Shown: positions 44,546 through 54,429, counted from the first letter of the stretch. The stretch: DNA of 64,000 nucleotides from Ruegeria atlantica (GCF_013032455.1 NZ_WQCF01000007.1:186001-250000), one strand, 5' to 3'. The notes: generated from the sequence alone by a model not told the origin. Numbers and translations: made by a program.

Positions 44546-45574
44546 ATGGTTATGCTGCGCTATGCAGTCTATCGCTTTTTCACGATGCTGCTGACGCTGT
44601 TGGTGGTGTCGGTACTGATCTTTGTGATCATCAACCTTCCGCCCGGCGACTATCTCAGCAACCAGATTGCAGAACTACAGGCATCGGGCCAGTCTGCCGG
44701 TGTGGCCAAGGCCGAGTTCCTGCGCACGGAATACGCACTGGACCGACCGATCTGGGAACAATACCTGATTTGGATGGGCTTCTGGCCCGGCCCGCACGGG
44801 TTCGAGGGCCTGCTACAAGGTAACTACGGCTGGTCCTTCGAATTCGACCGCCCCGTGGCCGAGATTGTGGGCGATACGCTCTGGCTGACCGTTGTGGTCA
44901 ATCTGGCGGCAATCCTGTTCGTCTACGCCGTTGCCCTGCCCCTCGGCGTCATCGCTGCGGCAAAGTCGCGGACGTGGATCGACTATACCTCGGCCTTCGT
45001 CGGCTACCTCGGACTGGCCACCCCGAACTTTTTGCTGGCACTGATCCTGTTCTATTACGGCCACCGCTATTTCAACCTGCCTATCGGCGGCCTCATGGAC
45101 CCCAGGTTCGAAGGTCTACCGATGAGCTGGGACAAGATGAAATCCATCCTCGTTCACCTGATCGTCCCGACCTTTGTCATAGGCACATCCGGTGCCTCTG
45201 CCATGATGCAGCGTCTGCGCGCCAATATGCTGGATGAGCTTGGCAAGCCCTACGTCGAAACCGCCATCGCGAAGGGAATGGCGCCGTCCCGGATGCTGAC
45301 CAAGTACCCGCTCCGCGTGGCCTTTAACCCGTTTGTTGCAGATATCGGCAACCTGCTGCCATCGATGGTGTCCGGCTCGGTTCTGGTTTCGGTCGTTCTG
45401 GGCCTGCAGACTATCGGCCCGACCTTGCTAACGGCGCTAAAGACGCAGGACCAGTTTCTATCCGCATTCATCTTGATGTTCGTGGCCCTGTTGACCCTGA
45501 TCGGCACCATGATCTCTGACATTCTGCTGGTCATGCTCGACCCGCGTATCCGGTATGAGGGGCGTGAAGCATGA
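44546..45574 (+). CDS. ABC transporter permease, DppB-type
   Basis: The 342-residue inner-membrane permease has about six helices and the EAA-type loop ETAIAKGMAPSRMLTKYPLRVAF, where it contacts the ATPase. The first helix reads MLLTLLVVSVLIFVIINLPPGDYL. AGGAG precedes the ATG. It overlaps the second permease by four bases and follows the binding protein gene. Together with the next gene it forms the membrane channel. Confidence 0.95.
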   Translation: MVMLRYAVYRFFTMLLTLLVVSVLIFVIINLPPGDYLSNQIAELQASGQSAGVAKAEFLRTEYALDRPIWEQYLIWMGFWPGPHGFEGLLQGNYGWSFEFDRPVAEIVGDTLWLTVVVNLAAILFVYAVALPLGVIAAAKSRTWIDYTSAFVGYLGLATPNFLLALILFYYGHRYFNLPIGGLMDPRFEGLPMSWDKMKSILVHLIVPTFVIGTSGASAMMQRLRANMLDELGKPYVETAIAKGMAPSRMLTKYPLRVAFNPFVADIGNLLPSMVSGSVLVSVVLGLQTIGPTLLTALKTQDQFLSAFILMFVALLTLIGTMISDILLVMLDPRIRYEGREA

Positions 45575-46725
45575 CCCAACACCCCGACGGTCGCTTTGTC
45601 GACGACGCCCCCTTCGACCCGGACGCCGCGCTGCAACAGCTAGAGCGCGCCGATCTGGATGCGCCCAACTGGGTGCTGGTCTGGCGCAAGTTCAGAACCC
45701 ATAAGCTGGGCCTGATCTCGGGTATCTTCCTGCTGCTGTGCTATCTAATGCTGCCCTTCGCAGGCTTCATCGCACCCTACGGCCCCAATGAACGGAACGG
45801 AGAGCACCTCTACGCGCCACCACAAAGCGTGAATTGGTTCTATGAGGGGAAATTCATCGGCCCACATGTTTTCCCCATCATTGCAGAGGCCGATCTTGAG
45901 ACCTTCCAATGGAAGTTCGTCCCCGACCTGGAAGACCCGCGCCCGATCAAGTTCTTTTGCGAAGGCTCCGAATACAAACTGGCGGGTCTGATCAAATCCG
46001 ACACCCATTTGTTCTGCGCCCCAAAGGGGGCCACTCTGTTCCTGTGGGGGTCGGATCGTCTGGGCCGCGATGTGTTCAGCCGCATCCTCTACGGCGCGCA
46101 ATTGTCTCTGACGGTGGGTCTGATCGGCATTTCAGTATCCTTCTTCCTTGGCATTATATTTGGTTCGATGGCCGGGTATTTCGGCGGCAAGATCGACTGG
46201 GTCATCAACCGGGTGATCGAAATCCTCCGATCATTACCGGAACTGCCGCTCTGGCTGGCGCTTTCCGCTGCGGTGCCATCGAACTGGAGCCCCGTCGCGG
46301 TGTTCTTCATCATCTCGATCATCCTCGGCATCCTCGATTGGCCGGGTCTGGCCCGTTCCGTGCGCGCTAAGTTCCTGTCGCTGCGTGAAGAGGAATATGT
46401 GCGTGCAGCCGAAATGATGGGCGCAAGTTCCGGCAGGGTGATCCGCAAACACCTGTTGCCCAACTTCATGTCGCACCTGATCGCATCGGCCACCCTGTCG
46501 ATCCCGGCTATGATCCTTGGGGAAACGGCGCTCAGCTTCCTTGGCCTTGGCCTACGGGCCCCAGCGGTAAGTTGGGGCGTGATGCTGAACGATGCGCAGA
46601 ACCTCGCTTCGATCGAGATTTATCCGTGGACGGCAATTCCGATGCTCCCGATCATCGTCGTGGTGCTGGCCTTCAACTTCCTGGGTGATGGACTGCGCGA
46701 CAGCCTCGATCCGTATCAGCAATGA
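45571..46725 (+). CDS. ABC transporter permease, DppC-type
   Basis: This second channel subunit of 384 residues has an N-terminal cytosolic extension (about 30 residues) and one helix (GLISGIFLLLCYLMLPFAGFI). A long periplasmic insert of about 130 residues follows, and then the BPD transport domain with EAA loop RAAEMMGASSGRVIRKHLLPN. The insert is longer than in DppC. It is coupled to the permease gene before it and to the CoA transferase after it by four-base overlaps. Confidence 0.93.
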   Translation: MTQHPDGRFVDDAPFDPDAALQQLERADLDAPNWVLVWRKFRTHKLGLISGIFLLLCYLMLPFAGFIAPYGPNERNGEHLYAPPQSVNWFYEGKFIGPHVFPIIAEADLETFQWKFVPDLEDPRPIKFFCEGSEYKLAGLIKSDTHLFCAPKGATLFLWGSDRLGRDVFSRILYGAQLSLTVGLIGISVSFFLGIIFGSMAGYFGGKIDWVINRVIEILRSLPELPLWLALSAAVPSNWSPVAVFFIISIILGILDWPGLARSVRAKFLSLREEEYVRAAEMMGASSGRVIRKHLLPNFMSHLIASATLSIPAMILGETALSFLGLGLRAPAVSWGVMLNDAQNLASIEIYPWTAIPMLPIIVVVLAFNFLGDGLRDSLDPYQQ

Positions 46726-48077
46726 CCCTGATTTCCGCCCTTCCCGCCTCGGACAGCTATAAATCCAGCGGCAAGGGTTCACGGCCCAGCGCCTTTGCCG
46801 TGTCAGAACTGGCGACAGCCAGCTTTGGCGCGGTGGGTCAGGAATTGGCCCGTCTGGTGGCCGCGTTGAATCTGGCCCCCAAACTACCAGAGGTATCGGT
46901 CGATCACCGATTGGCCTCGCTCTGGTACGGATATTCTTTCAAACCAAAAGGGTGGCAGATACCCAGCCTTTGGGATGCCATCGCCGGCGACTATCAGGCG
47001 TCCGACGGCTGGATCAGGTTACATACCAACCTGCCACACCACAGAGCGGCGGCGCTGACGGTTCTGGGTGCCAAGGCCGACCGGGACGCCGTCGCTCAGG
47101 CCCTCAAAACGTGGTCCATCGCCGACCTGGAAACCGCCATCGTGGCCGAGGGCGGTGTTGCCGCAGCAATGCGCAGCCGCTCGGAATGGCTCGACCATCC
47201 TCAGGGGCGGGCCGTGTCGCGCGAACCTCTGATCGGCTGGCACAGCCCAAGGCGCGTCACCTTGCGGAACCGCCCCGAGGCGACGGCGCAGCGCCCATTG
47301 GCCGGTTTGCGCGTTCTCGATCTCACCCGCATTCTGGCCGGGCCGGTTTCAACCCGGACGCTGGCCGGATTCGGGGCCGAGGTTCTGCGAATTGACCCCC
47401 TCGGGTGGGATGAGCCGGGCGTCATCCCCGACATCTCATTGGGCAAGCATTGTGCCTATCTGAACTTGAAATCCCCGGGCGGCCTGATGACATTGCAAGC
47501 GCTTCTGTCGCAGGCTGATGTCTTCGTCCACGGCTACCGCCCCGGCACTCTGGATGCGCTTGGCCTGACCAAGCTCAAACGGGATGAGCTGGCGCCAAAC
47601 CGGGTTGAGGTCACCCTGAACGCATATGGCTGGCAAGGGCCGTGGTCCACCAGACGCGGCTTTGACAGCCTCGTTCAGATGAGTGCTGGTATCGCGGATG
47701 CCGGTCGTGCATGGGCCAAGGCTGACACACCCACGCCACTTCCTGTACAGGCACTGGATCACGCAACAGGCTATCTGATGGCCGCCGCCGTATTGTCAGC
47801 TATGGCCGAGGCAGCGTCTGGAAACTCCATCATGCTTGCCCAGTTGTCGCTGGCCCGTACCGCGGAACTGCTGGCCGCCTTGGCCAAATCAGAGACGGAC
47901 CAAAAGATTACCGACGCAACCACTGCCGACTATACGCAACAGATAGAAACGTCAGGTTGGGGAGAAGGCCACCGCCTAAAACCGGCCCTGACGGTCGGCT
48001 CTGCCAAAATGTCCTGGTCCTTGCCTGCCGCGAAACTGGGCACGGCTCAACCGGCCTGGCCATCGCTGTCCAACTGA
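46722..48077 (+). CDS. CaiB/BaiF family CoA transferase
   Basis: This cytosolic class III CoA transferase, 451 residues, moves CoA between acids. The C-terminal half has the family pattern LAGLRVLDLTRILAGPVSTRTLAGFGAEVLRID, GKHCAYLNLKSPGGL and VHGYRPGTLDALGL. The N-terminal half appears to be a second, more degenerate copy of the fold. The catalytic Asp usually found after the first motif is not obvious. Its start overlaps the last permease stop by four bases, which suggests that the imported substrate is activated as a CoA thioester. Confidence 0.88.
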   Translation: MTLISALPASDSYKSSGKGSRPSAFAVSELATASFGAVGQELARLVAALNLAPKLPEVSVDHRLASLWYGYSFKPKGWQIPSLWDAIAGDYQASDGWIRLHTNLPHHRAAALTVLGAKADRDAVAQALKTWSIADLETAIVAEGGVAAAMRSRSEWLDHPQGRAVSREPLIGWHSPRRVTLRNRPEATAQRPLAGLRVLDLTRILAGPVSTRTLAGFGAEVLRIDPLGWDEPGVIPDISLGKHCAYLNLKSPGGLMTLQALLSQADVFVHGYRPGTLDALGLTKLKRDELAPNRVEVTLNAYGWQGPWSTRRGFDSLVQMSAGIADAGRAWAKADTPTPLPVQALDHATGYLMAAAVLSAMAEAASGNSIMLAQLSLARTAELLAALAKSETDQKITDATTADYTQQIETSGWGEGHRLKPALTVGSAKMSWSLPAAKLGTAQPAWPSLSN

Positions 48078-48115
48078 ACCAACCACCGCACGGACCGCGC
48101 GGCCTGGCCCAACGC

Positions 48116-48149
48116 TTTGGGTCGCGTCTCGCCAGAGACGCAACCCAAA
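48116..48149. terminator. Large hairpin between convergent genes
   Basis: TTTGGGT (48116-48122) and GCGTCTC (48124-48130) pair with GAGACGC (48135-48141) and ACCCAAA (48143-48149) around a four-base loop, with one mismatch. This makes a 15-position stem. It lies in the 89-base gap between the CoA transferase and channel stops, so it probably ends transcription in both directions. Confidence 0.6.
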
Positions 48150-48166
48150 TGGGGCGGGAGCAGCCT

Positions 48167-50533
48167 CTATCGGTCGTCGCCCCCGCCGGGGCCAATATCG
48201 TCCAGGTAATCCTCGTCAATCGCTGCCTGAACTGCGCCGGTCACTGCTTCGCGCTGCTTTGGCGTCAGTTCCTCGGGTTCTTTGCCCTCGGCCAACCGCA
48301 CGGTCACTTCGCGGTGGGCGAACTTGATACCTTCTCGCGCGAATAGCTCACGGATTTCCTGATAGACCTTCTTGCGCACCAGCCACTGATCCCCCGGTTT
48401 GGTCATGAACTTAACCCGAATGATCATCGCAGAATCCTGCATTTCGATCACGCCCTGCGATTTCAGCGGTTGGATAAAGTTCTCACCGATCACCGGATCG
48501 CTCAGCAATTGCTGGCCGAGTTTCTTGATCAGTCTCCGCACCTTCTCGACATCGGTGTCATAGGTCACCCGCAAAGGCAGTTTCATGATCACCCAATCGC
48601 GGGAATAGTTGGTCAGCACTTTAATCTCGCCAAAGGGAATTGTGTTCAGCGCCCCAAGATGGTGCCGCAATTGGAAGGAACGGACCGAAATCTTTTCGAC
48701 AGTCCCCTTCACATCACCGATGTCAATGTATTCCCCTTTGCGGAAAGCGTCGTCCATCAGGAAGAACGCCCCGGAAAAGATGTCGCGCACCAGTGTCTGC
48801 GAGCCGAAGCCAACGGCAAGACCTACGACACCAGCGCCAGCGAACAGCGGGCTGACGTTGATACCCAACTCCATCAACACGATCAGTACAATGGTTACAA
48901 CAACAACAGCCAGGATCGCCCCGCGGAACAAGGGAAGCAACGTAGCCAGACGGCTTTGTCCGGCTTCACCGCCCTCATCACCCAATTCGGCCTCTTCGCC
49001 GTCATCTACTTCCTCGGCAATTTTCGAGTCGATCCAAATGCGGAAGAAATTGAATAGGATATACCCGATAAACAGGATGATCATCACATCCAGCGCCCGA
49101 TCAATTGGCAGGTCTTCGCTCCAACTGGTTTCGGGGTTCCAGATCACCACCAGCGCATATAGACCAACGACAAAGGCCAGAATACCCGCAACGCGACGGG
49201 CCAGATCCTCGTATGTCAGGATCGAATGTTGGCGCATTTCTGCCTCGGGTGTCTCGGTGGGCTCTTCGGTTTCTTCTGCAGTCGTCGCGTTCAGATCCTC
49301 CATCTGGCGGTTGCGGTCGAAATACCGCTCCAACAGATAGTTCATCGCCCCATAAGCCACGACGACAGACATGAAAATCGCATAGCTGCTGGCGACGATC
49401 GGCAGCGAGTTCTCATTCTCCAGCACCAGATCAACGGCCAGTTTGAACCAGCTAAAGACGATATACACGATCAGCACGGGCGCCCAGGCGAATGAGATAA
49501 AACGCGAGATCCAAGAAACCTGATCCGGTGCCCGCCCCCCGCGGATGGCATTGGAAATGGCGCGCGCGTTGAACAGGATCATCATCACATTCGCCAGCGC
49601 TCCTAACATGGTCAGGCTGCCATAGACCATCGCATAGACGTTGTAGTTCAATCCGAAATCGGCAACCCAGGTCGAGAACAGCGCAACCGAGATGTCATAG
49701 GTCGCGATTGCCGAAGCCCAGAAATACAGCCGCTTTGCGTCCCGGTCCGAGAATGGCGGCAGGCGGTATTGGCTCAGATAGGGCGACAACACCATGCGCC
49801 ACAGGTCGGATACTGTTCGCGAAAGGAAAAAGGCGGTAAAAATTGCCGTCACGGTGAATTGGATCGAGATGTCTTCCGCCTCACCAAAGAATAGGTATCC
49901 AACGATAAGGGCCATGAGCATCGCAAAGATTGTTGCTCCGATCCCCATAAAAAACCGGAACACCAGAAACGGCATCTTTTCCCGATAGCCCTGAGGGTTT
50001 TCCTTGGACCGCGCTACGACAAGCTTTTTGGCCATGCGCTTGCCGTATATCTCGGTCGACAACCAGCGCCCCAACAAAAGGAACAGGATGTTCCAGAACA
50101 GCACCTCGACATAGGTCTGGATTCGGCCGTCGGGGCTGGTCTGGCGCAATATGTACTGAACTTCGAATATCGAATAGGGCAAAGCCTGCAGGCGTGACTG
50201 CATAGAGGCGCGGAAATCCGAAAACTTCTCTTGCGCCTTCATGAGCTGCGAACCGTCCGCCATTGGATCGTGCGGTCCTGCGTCCGCAACACCGGTCTGG
50301 CTACCCGAGGACACAACCTGTCCGGTGCTGTCGATGACGATCACGCTGGCCCCCGCTTCGGTCGCAGCCTTGATCGCGGCGGCTAGATCTCCCTCCTGGG
50401 CAGAATCAGCCTCAGTATCGGAACCCGTGCTGTATCCGGGGATAAAAGGCGTCTGCGCCGCTGCCGCGGTGACGAAGGCCGCTGCGAAAGCCCACAAAAC
50501 CAGGGCAATTCCAGCAAAGAGTTTGAGTTTCAT
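48167..50533 (-). CDS. MscS-family mechanosensitive channel, large N-terminal extension
   Basis: The 788-residue inner-membrane protein has a signal-like N-terminus (MKLKLFAGIALVLWAFAAAFVTAAAAQ) and an extra periplasmic and membrane region of about ten hydrophobic segments. The MscS core begins near residue 590 (VSPLFAGAGVVGLAVGFGSQTLVRDIFSGAFFLMDDAF), followed by the beta domain (RKGEYIDIGDVKGTVEKISVRSFQL). Such channels release solutes on hypo-osmotic shock. I set the start at MKLKLF (50533); the frame extends ten codons further. An acidic, glycine-rich insert lies between about residues 520 and 545. Confidence 0.93.
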   Translation of the reverse strand: MKLKLFAGIALVLWAFAAAFVTAAAAQTPFIPGYSTGSDTEADSAQEGDLAAAIKAATEAGASVIVIDSTGQVVSSGSQTGVADAGPHDPMADGSQLMKAQEKFSDFRASMQSRLQALPYSIFEVQYILRQTSPDGRIQTYVEVLFWNILFLLLGRWLSTEIYGKRMAKKLVVARSKENPQGYREKMPFLVFRFFMGIGATIFAMLMALIVGYLFFGEAEDISIQFTVTAIFTAFFLSRTVSDLWRMVLSPYLSQYRLPPFSDRDAKRLYFWASAIATYDISVALFSTWVADFGLNYNVYAMVYGSLTMLGALANVMMILFNARAISNAIRGGRAPDQVSWISRFISFAWAPVLIVYIVFSWFKLAVDLVLENENSLPIVASSYAIFMSVVVAYGAMNYLLERYFDRNRQMEDLNATTAEETEEPTETPEAEMRQHSILTYEDLARRVAGILAFVVGLYALVVIWNPETSWSEDLPIDRALDVMIILFIGYILFNFFRIWIDSKIAEEVDDGEEAELGDEGGEAGQSRLATLLPLFRGAILAVVVVTIVLIVLMELGINVSPLFAGAGVVGLAVGFGSQTLVRDIFSGAFFLMDDAFRKGEYIDIGDVKGTVEKISVRSFQLRHHLGALNTIPFGEIKVLTNYSRDWVIMKLPLRVTYDTDVEKVRRLIKKLGQQLLSDPVIGENFIQPLKSQGVIEMQDSAMIIRVKFMTKPGDQWLVRKKVYQEIRELFAREGIKFAHREVTVRLAEGKEPEELTPKQREAVTGAVQAAIDEDYLDDIGPGGGDDR

Positions 50534-50894
50534 CGAACAGTCTATCCAATTCGCGTGTTGCACAGCAGGTTACAGAAGCGCCTGAGTATATTCAAATATT
50601 CAGCCTTTCGCGCCCCATGATCGTGTCATTTCGTGTTCACGCTGCAATGGGTGCGACAAGACTGTTTCCAACCTCGAAAAAACTGAATATGACCGATGCT
50701 GTAATATGGGTGGAATAGTAAGATCAACGTAAGGCACAGTGGGTGACGCCCCCCGGGCGCACCAGATGTTGCCATTTCGCCATGTTTGACGAATTTGCAC
50801 AATCTTGACACCCCCTTTGGCAAGCGGCACCAAAGATTATACGGTAACGGGATAAACGCGCGGATTTGGACACAGAAACACGACAGGCGAAGGC
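50534..50894. other. 361-base intergenic region before the glycosyltransferase operon
   Basis: This gap between divergent genes is AT-richer than its surroundings and contains no convincing ORF or RNA gene. It must hold the promoter of the seven-gene operon starting at 50895. TTGACA occurs at 50805-50810, but no -10 element lies at normal spacing. ATATTCAG (50596-50603) and CTGAATAT (50683-50690) form an inverted pair 79 bases apart, of unknown meaning. Confidence 0.5.
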
Positions 50895-52109
50895 ATGAGC
50901 CTAGGAATACAAAATACCATAACCGGCCGCGCGCCGCGCATTCTGTTCTACAGCCACGATACATTCGGATTGGGGCATCTGCGCCGGTCGCGGGCCTTGG
51001 CTGCGGCCATTACGCAGGCCAACCCAGAAGCCTCTGCCTTGATCCTGACCGGATCGCCCGTGGCTGGCCGGTTTACCTTTCCACGCCGGGTCGATCACGT
51101 GCGCCTGCCAGGCGTAACCAAACGCGCCGATGGCTCTTACGCGGCGCGGACCATCGGCATGGGAATCGAAGAGGTGACCGAACTGCGTGCCGGTCTGATC
51201 CAGACCGCCGTTCAGCAATTCGATCCCGATATGCTGGTCGTCGACAAAGAACCCACCGGCTTTCGCGGAGAGCTTTTGCCGACGTTGGAGCATCTTCTGC
51301 ATTCGCAACGCACCAAACTGGTTCTGGGCTTGCGCGATGTGCTGGACGAGCCCGAAGTTCTGGCCGCTGAATGGGAGCGCAAGGACGCGCTGACAGCAAC
51401 CGAACGGTTCTACCACGAAATCTGGGTCTACGGTCTACGCTCGATCTACGATCCGACCAAGGGCCTGCCGCTCAGCCACGCAGCACAATCGCGTATTCAC
51501 TGGACCGGATATCTGCGCCGCGATCTGGGTCCAGTGGGCGAGCCTCCGGAACAACCTTATATCCTGATTACTCCTGGCGGTGGCGGCGACGGCAAGGCGA
51601 TGGTGAACCTTGTCCTGTCGGCCTATGAAAAAGATCCGACACTGTCGCCCCGCGCGTTGCTGGTCTATGGACCCTTCCTTTCCGGGGAGTTGAGAGATGA
51701 GTTTGAGGCCCGCGTCGCCGCGCTAAATGGCCGCGTCACGGCTGTTGGATTTGAATCCCAAATCGAAACCTTGTTTGCCGGGGCTGCCGGCGTCGTCTGC
51801 ATGGGCGGTTACAATACCTTTTGCGAGGTGCTCTCATTCGATAAACGCGCCGTCATAGTACCGCGCACGACACCGCGGCTGGAGCAGTGGATCCGCGCCT
51901 CGCAGGCCGAGGATCTGGGGCTTGTCCGAATGCTGGACGAAAATCGTGACGGCCTGACACCGGATGCAATGATTGAGGCGATCCGCAACCTACCGCAGCA
52001 GCCGTTGCCATCGCAGGCCATTCAAGACGGGCTTTTGGACGGGTTGGACTACGTTACCGATCGCGTGGACGCATTACTGAACCGGGAACAGGAACGGGCC
52101 ACCGGATGA
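50895..52109 (+). CDS. GT-B glycosyltransferase, MurG-like (COG4671 type)
   Basis: The 404-residue cytosolic enzyme begins with a GT-B nucleotide-binding strand and turn (ILFYSHDTFGLGHLRRSRALA). Its C-terminal half resembles MurG: ITPGGGGDGKAMV, FAGAAGVVCMGGYNTFCEVLSFDKRAVIVPRT. This fits the predicted glycosyltransferase group COG4671. The sugar donor and acceptor are unknown. It is the first of seven genes that all overlap; its stop overlaps the next ATG (ATGA). A second protein of the same type lies four genes downstream, at 55007. Confidence 0.88.
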   Translation: MSLGIQNTITGRAPRILFYSHDTFGLGHLRRSRALAAAITQANPEASALILTGSPVAGRFTFPRRVDHVRLPGVTKRADGSYAARTIGMGIEEVTELRAGLIQTAVQQFDPDMLVVDKEPTGFRGELLPTLEHLLHSQRTKLVLGLRDVLDEPEVLAAEWERKDALTATERFYHEIWVYGLRSIYDPTKGLPLSHAAQSRIHWTGYLRRDLGPVGEPPEQPYILITPGGGGDGKAMVNLVLSAYEKDPTLSPRALLVYGPFLSGELRDEFEARVAALNGRVTAVGFESQIETLFAGAAGVVCMGGYNTFCEVLSFDKRAVIVPRTTPRLEQWIRASQAEDLGLVRMLDENRDGLTPDAMIEAIRNLPQQPLPSQAIQDGLLDGLDYVTDRVDALLNREQERATG

Positions 52110-53353
52110 CGACAGCTCAGCCGAAACTGGCGGTGCTGGTCAAAGGATGGCCGCGCCTGTCCGAGACGTTTATCGCCCAAGAACTCGTTGCACTGCAGGA
52201 GGCAGGTCATCGTTTTGACATCTGGTCTCTGCGCCATCCAACAGATGAAAAGCGCCACCCACTGCACGACCGCTTTCAGGGTCAGGTGCATTACCTGCCC
52301 GAATATCTGTATCAGGAACCGCAACGCGTCTGGGCCGCACGGCATGCAGCGCAGGCGTTGCCGGGTTATGCCGAAGCTTACCGGATCTGGCGCGCCGACT
52401 TGCGCCGTGATCCGACCCATAACCGCATCCGCCGGTTCGGTCAGGCTTGCGTTCTGGCCGCAGAACTTCCCGACGTGACGCAGGTGATGTACGCGCATTT
52501 CATGCACACCCCGTCCTCGGTCGCGCGCTACGCAGCGATCATGCGCGGCCTGCCTTGGAGCTTTTCTGCCCATGCCAAGGACATCTGGACCTCACCCGAG
52601 TGGGAAAAGGTCGAAAAGCTGCAAGCCAGCACCCACGGCGCAGCATTCGGTGCAACATGCACCGCATTCGGTGCCGAGCATCTGCGCAGCTTGGCAGATG
52701 ACCCATCTCGGGTTGATCTGATCTACCACGGGCTGGACCTTGGTCGCTTTCCTGCCCCGCCTGTCCGTGCCGTGCGTGCACCGGACGCACCTTTTCACAT
52801 GCTTTCTGTTGGACGACTGGTCGAGAAAAAGGGCTTTGACCGTTTGATCGATGCTTTCGCACGACTGCCGAAAACGCTGGATTGGCACTGGACGCATATT
52901 GGTGGCGGGTCGCTAGGTGATGCGTTGCAAAACCGGGCCGAGGCCGCAGGCCTATCGCACCGGATTACATGGAAAGGCGCCTGCGACCAGCCCGAAGTCA
53001 TCGCGGCCATACGCGCGGCCGACCTGTTCGTACTTCCCAGCCGTATTGCCGAGGACGGAGACCGTGACGGGCTGCCGAACGTTCTGATGGAGGCCGCGTC
53101 TCAGTTGCTGCCGATCCTGTCGACGCCGGTGTCGGCCATCCCCGAATTCATTGAAACCGGCACGCATGGGGTCCTGTCCGATGACGCCCCCGGCGCGTTG
53201 GCCACTGCCATTAGCCGACTTGCCGCAGCGCCGGATCAGACCGCATCGATGGCCTCGGCCGCTTATGACCGACTGATCACCAAGTTTCGCATGGACCCAG
53301 GCATCGCGCGATTATCCGAGCGGCTGCGCGCGCTGGGTTCGGACACAGAGTGA
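52106..53353 (+). CDS. Family 4 glycosyltransferase, WcaL/AmsK-like
   Basis: The 415-residue GT-B enzyme starts LAVLVKGWPRLSETFIAQELVALQEAGH, the N-terminal pattern of colanic-acid-type transferases. Its C-terminal domain has LSVGRLVEKKGFDRLIDAFARL and the retaining E-x7-E motif around LPSRIAEDGDRDGLPNVLMEAASQ. Family 4 enzymes keep the anomeric configuration of the nucleotide sugar. It overlaps both neighbouring genes, so its product should act in step with theirs. Neither sugar nor acceptor can be read from the sequence. Confidence 0.9.
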   Translation: MTTAQPKLAVLVKGWPRLSETFIAQELVALQEAGHRFDIWSLRHPTDEKRHPLHDRFQGQVHYLPEYLYQEPQRVWAARHAAQALPGYAEAYRIWRADLRRDPTHNRIRRFGQACVLAAELPDVTQVMYAHFMHTPSSVARYAAIMRGLPWSFSAHAKDIWTSPEWEKVEKLQASTHGAAFGATCTAFGAEHLRSLADDPSRVDLIYHGLDLGRFPAPPVRAVRAPDAPFHMLSVGRLVEKKGFDRLIDAFARLPKTLDWHWTHIGGGSLGDALQNRAEAAGLSHRITWKGACDQPEVIAAIRAADLFVLPSRIAEDGDRDGLPNVLMEAASQLLPILSTPVSAIPEFIETGTHGVLSDDAPGALATAISRLAAAPDQTASMASAAYDRLITKFRMDPGIARLSERLRALGSDTE

Positions 53354-54429
53354 TGGCGAGGGTCGCGTTTTACACCCCGATGAAAGCCCCGGACAATCCG
53401 GTACCATCTGGCGACCGGGAAATGGCCCGTAACTTGATGCAGGCGATTTCAGCGCAGGGCGATGCGGTTGATCTGATGTCCCGATTGCGCGTGTATGACA
53501 AGACAGGGGACGCACAGGTGCAGGCAGCACTGCGTACCGAGGCCGCGGCAGAGGCCCAGCGTTTGATCGCCGAACTGCCATCGGAAACTGCCCTTTGGGT
53601 GACTTATCACAACTATTACAAAGCGCCCGATCTATTGGGACCGACTGTGTGTAAGGCCCGGAACATCCCTTATGTCCAATTGGAAAGCACCCGAGCAACA
53701 AGCCGTTTGAATGGCCCTTGGGCCGGGTTTGCGCAGGCCGCTCATGAGGCCTGCGACGCGGCTCAGGTGATCTTTTACCACACTGCCAACGATCTGATCA
53801 CTTTGGAACGGGAACGGTTCGGAGACCAAAGGCTTGTAGAACTTCCCCCGTTTCTGCCGCTGGCAGACTTGCCGTCTGTTTCCTCATCAGAGGGTCCAAT
53901 GCTGACGGTCGGAATGATGCGGCATGGCGACAAATTGGCCTCTTACACCCTACTCGCCGATGCGTTGACCCATCTGGATGGCGATTGGACGTTGGATATC
54001 GCAGGTGATGGTCCGGCGCGAGCTGAGGTCGAGGCACTGATGGCCCCTTTCGGAGCCAAAGTCCGCTTTCTGGGCCAGTGCGACCGCAACACGGTGCAGG
54101 CTCTGTATGGTGCGGCCTCTTTGTTGGTGTGGCCCGGTGTGAACGAAGCTTACGGGATGATCTACTTGGAAGCGCAGGCCAGCGGCCTGCCCGTAGTTGC
54201 CCAAGATCGACCGGGCGTGCGGGACGTTCTGGCCCCGTCGGATTACCCGTCGGTCGATGATGGCGCTGAAGGTCTGGCTGCCAGATTGCGTACCCTGCTG
54301 CAAGATCGCACCCTTCGGCTGGAAATCGGGGCCAAGGCCCGCGCCCATGTGGCCGAACGTCATCTGCTTCCTGCTGCAACCGACAGGTTCTGGCAAACTG
54401 TGCGACCATTGGTGGAGGCCACGAGATGA
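53353..54429 (+). CDS. Family 4 glycosyltransferase, second of operon
   Basis: This GT-B enzyme of 358 residues begins MARVAFYTPMKAPDNPVPSGDREMARNL and shows NAVQALYGAASLLVWPG-like spacing (the protein reads NTVQALYGAASLLVWPG). The retaining motif is EAYGMIYLEAQASGLPVVAQDRPGVRDVL in its C-terminal domain. I use the ATG at 53353, whose first base is the last of the previous stop (TGATG); a GTG three bases upstream is possible. It differs clearly from its neighbour at 52106, so the two probably add different sugars. Confidence 0.88.
   Translation: MARVAFYTPMKAPDNPVPSGDREMARNLMQAISAQGDAVDLMSRLRVYDKTGDAQVQAALRTEAAAEAQRLIAELPSETALWVTYHNYYKAPDLLGPTVCKARNIPYVQLESTRATSRLNGPWAGFAQAAHEACDAAQVIFYHTANDLITLERERFGDQRLVELPPFLPLADLPSVSSSEGPMLTVGMMRHGDKLASYTLLADALTHLDGDWTLDIAGDGPARAEVEALMAPFGAKVRFLGQCDRNTVQALYGAASLLVWPGVNEAYGMIYLEAQASGLPVVAQDRPGVRDVLAPSDYPSVDDGAEGLAARLRTLLQDRTLRLEIGAKARAHVAERHLLPAATDRFWQTVRPLVEATR

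Noticed and set aside
50622..50638. CGTGTCA and CGTGTTC direct repeat as a Pho box before the glycosyltransferase operon
   Set aside because: The repeat spacing is 10 rather than 11 bases and the match to CTGTCAT is weak, so PhoB control is not supported by this site.
50805..50810. TTGACA as -35 of the seven-gene operon
   Set aside because: No -10-like hexamer lies 16-18 bases downstream; the nearest AT-rich block is 24 bases away.
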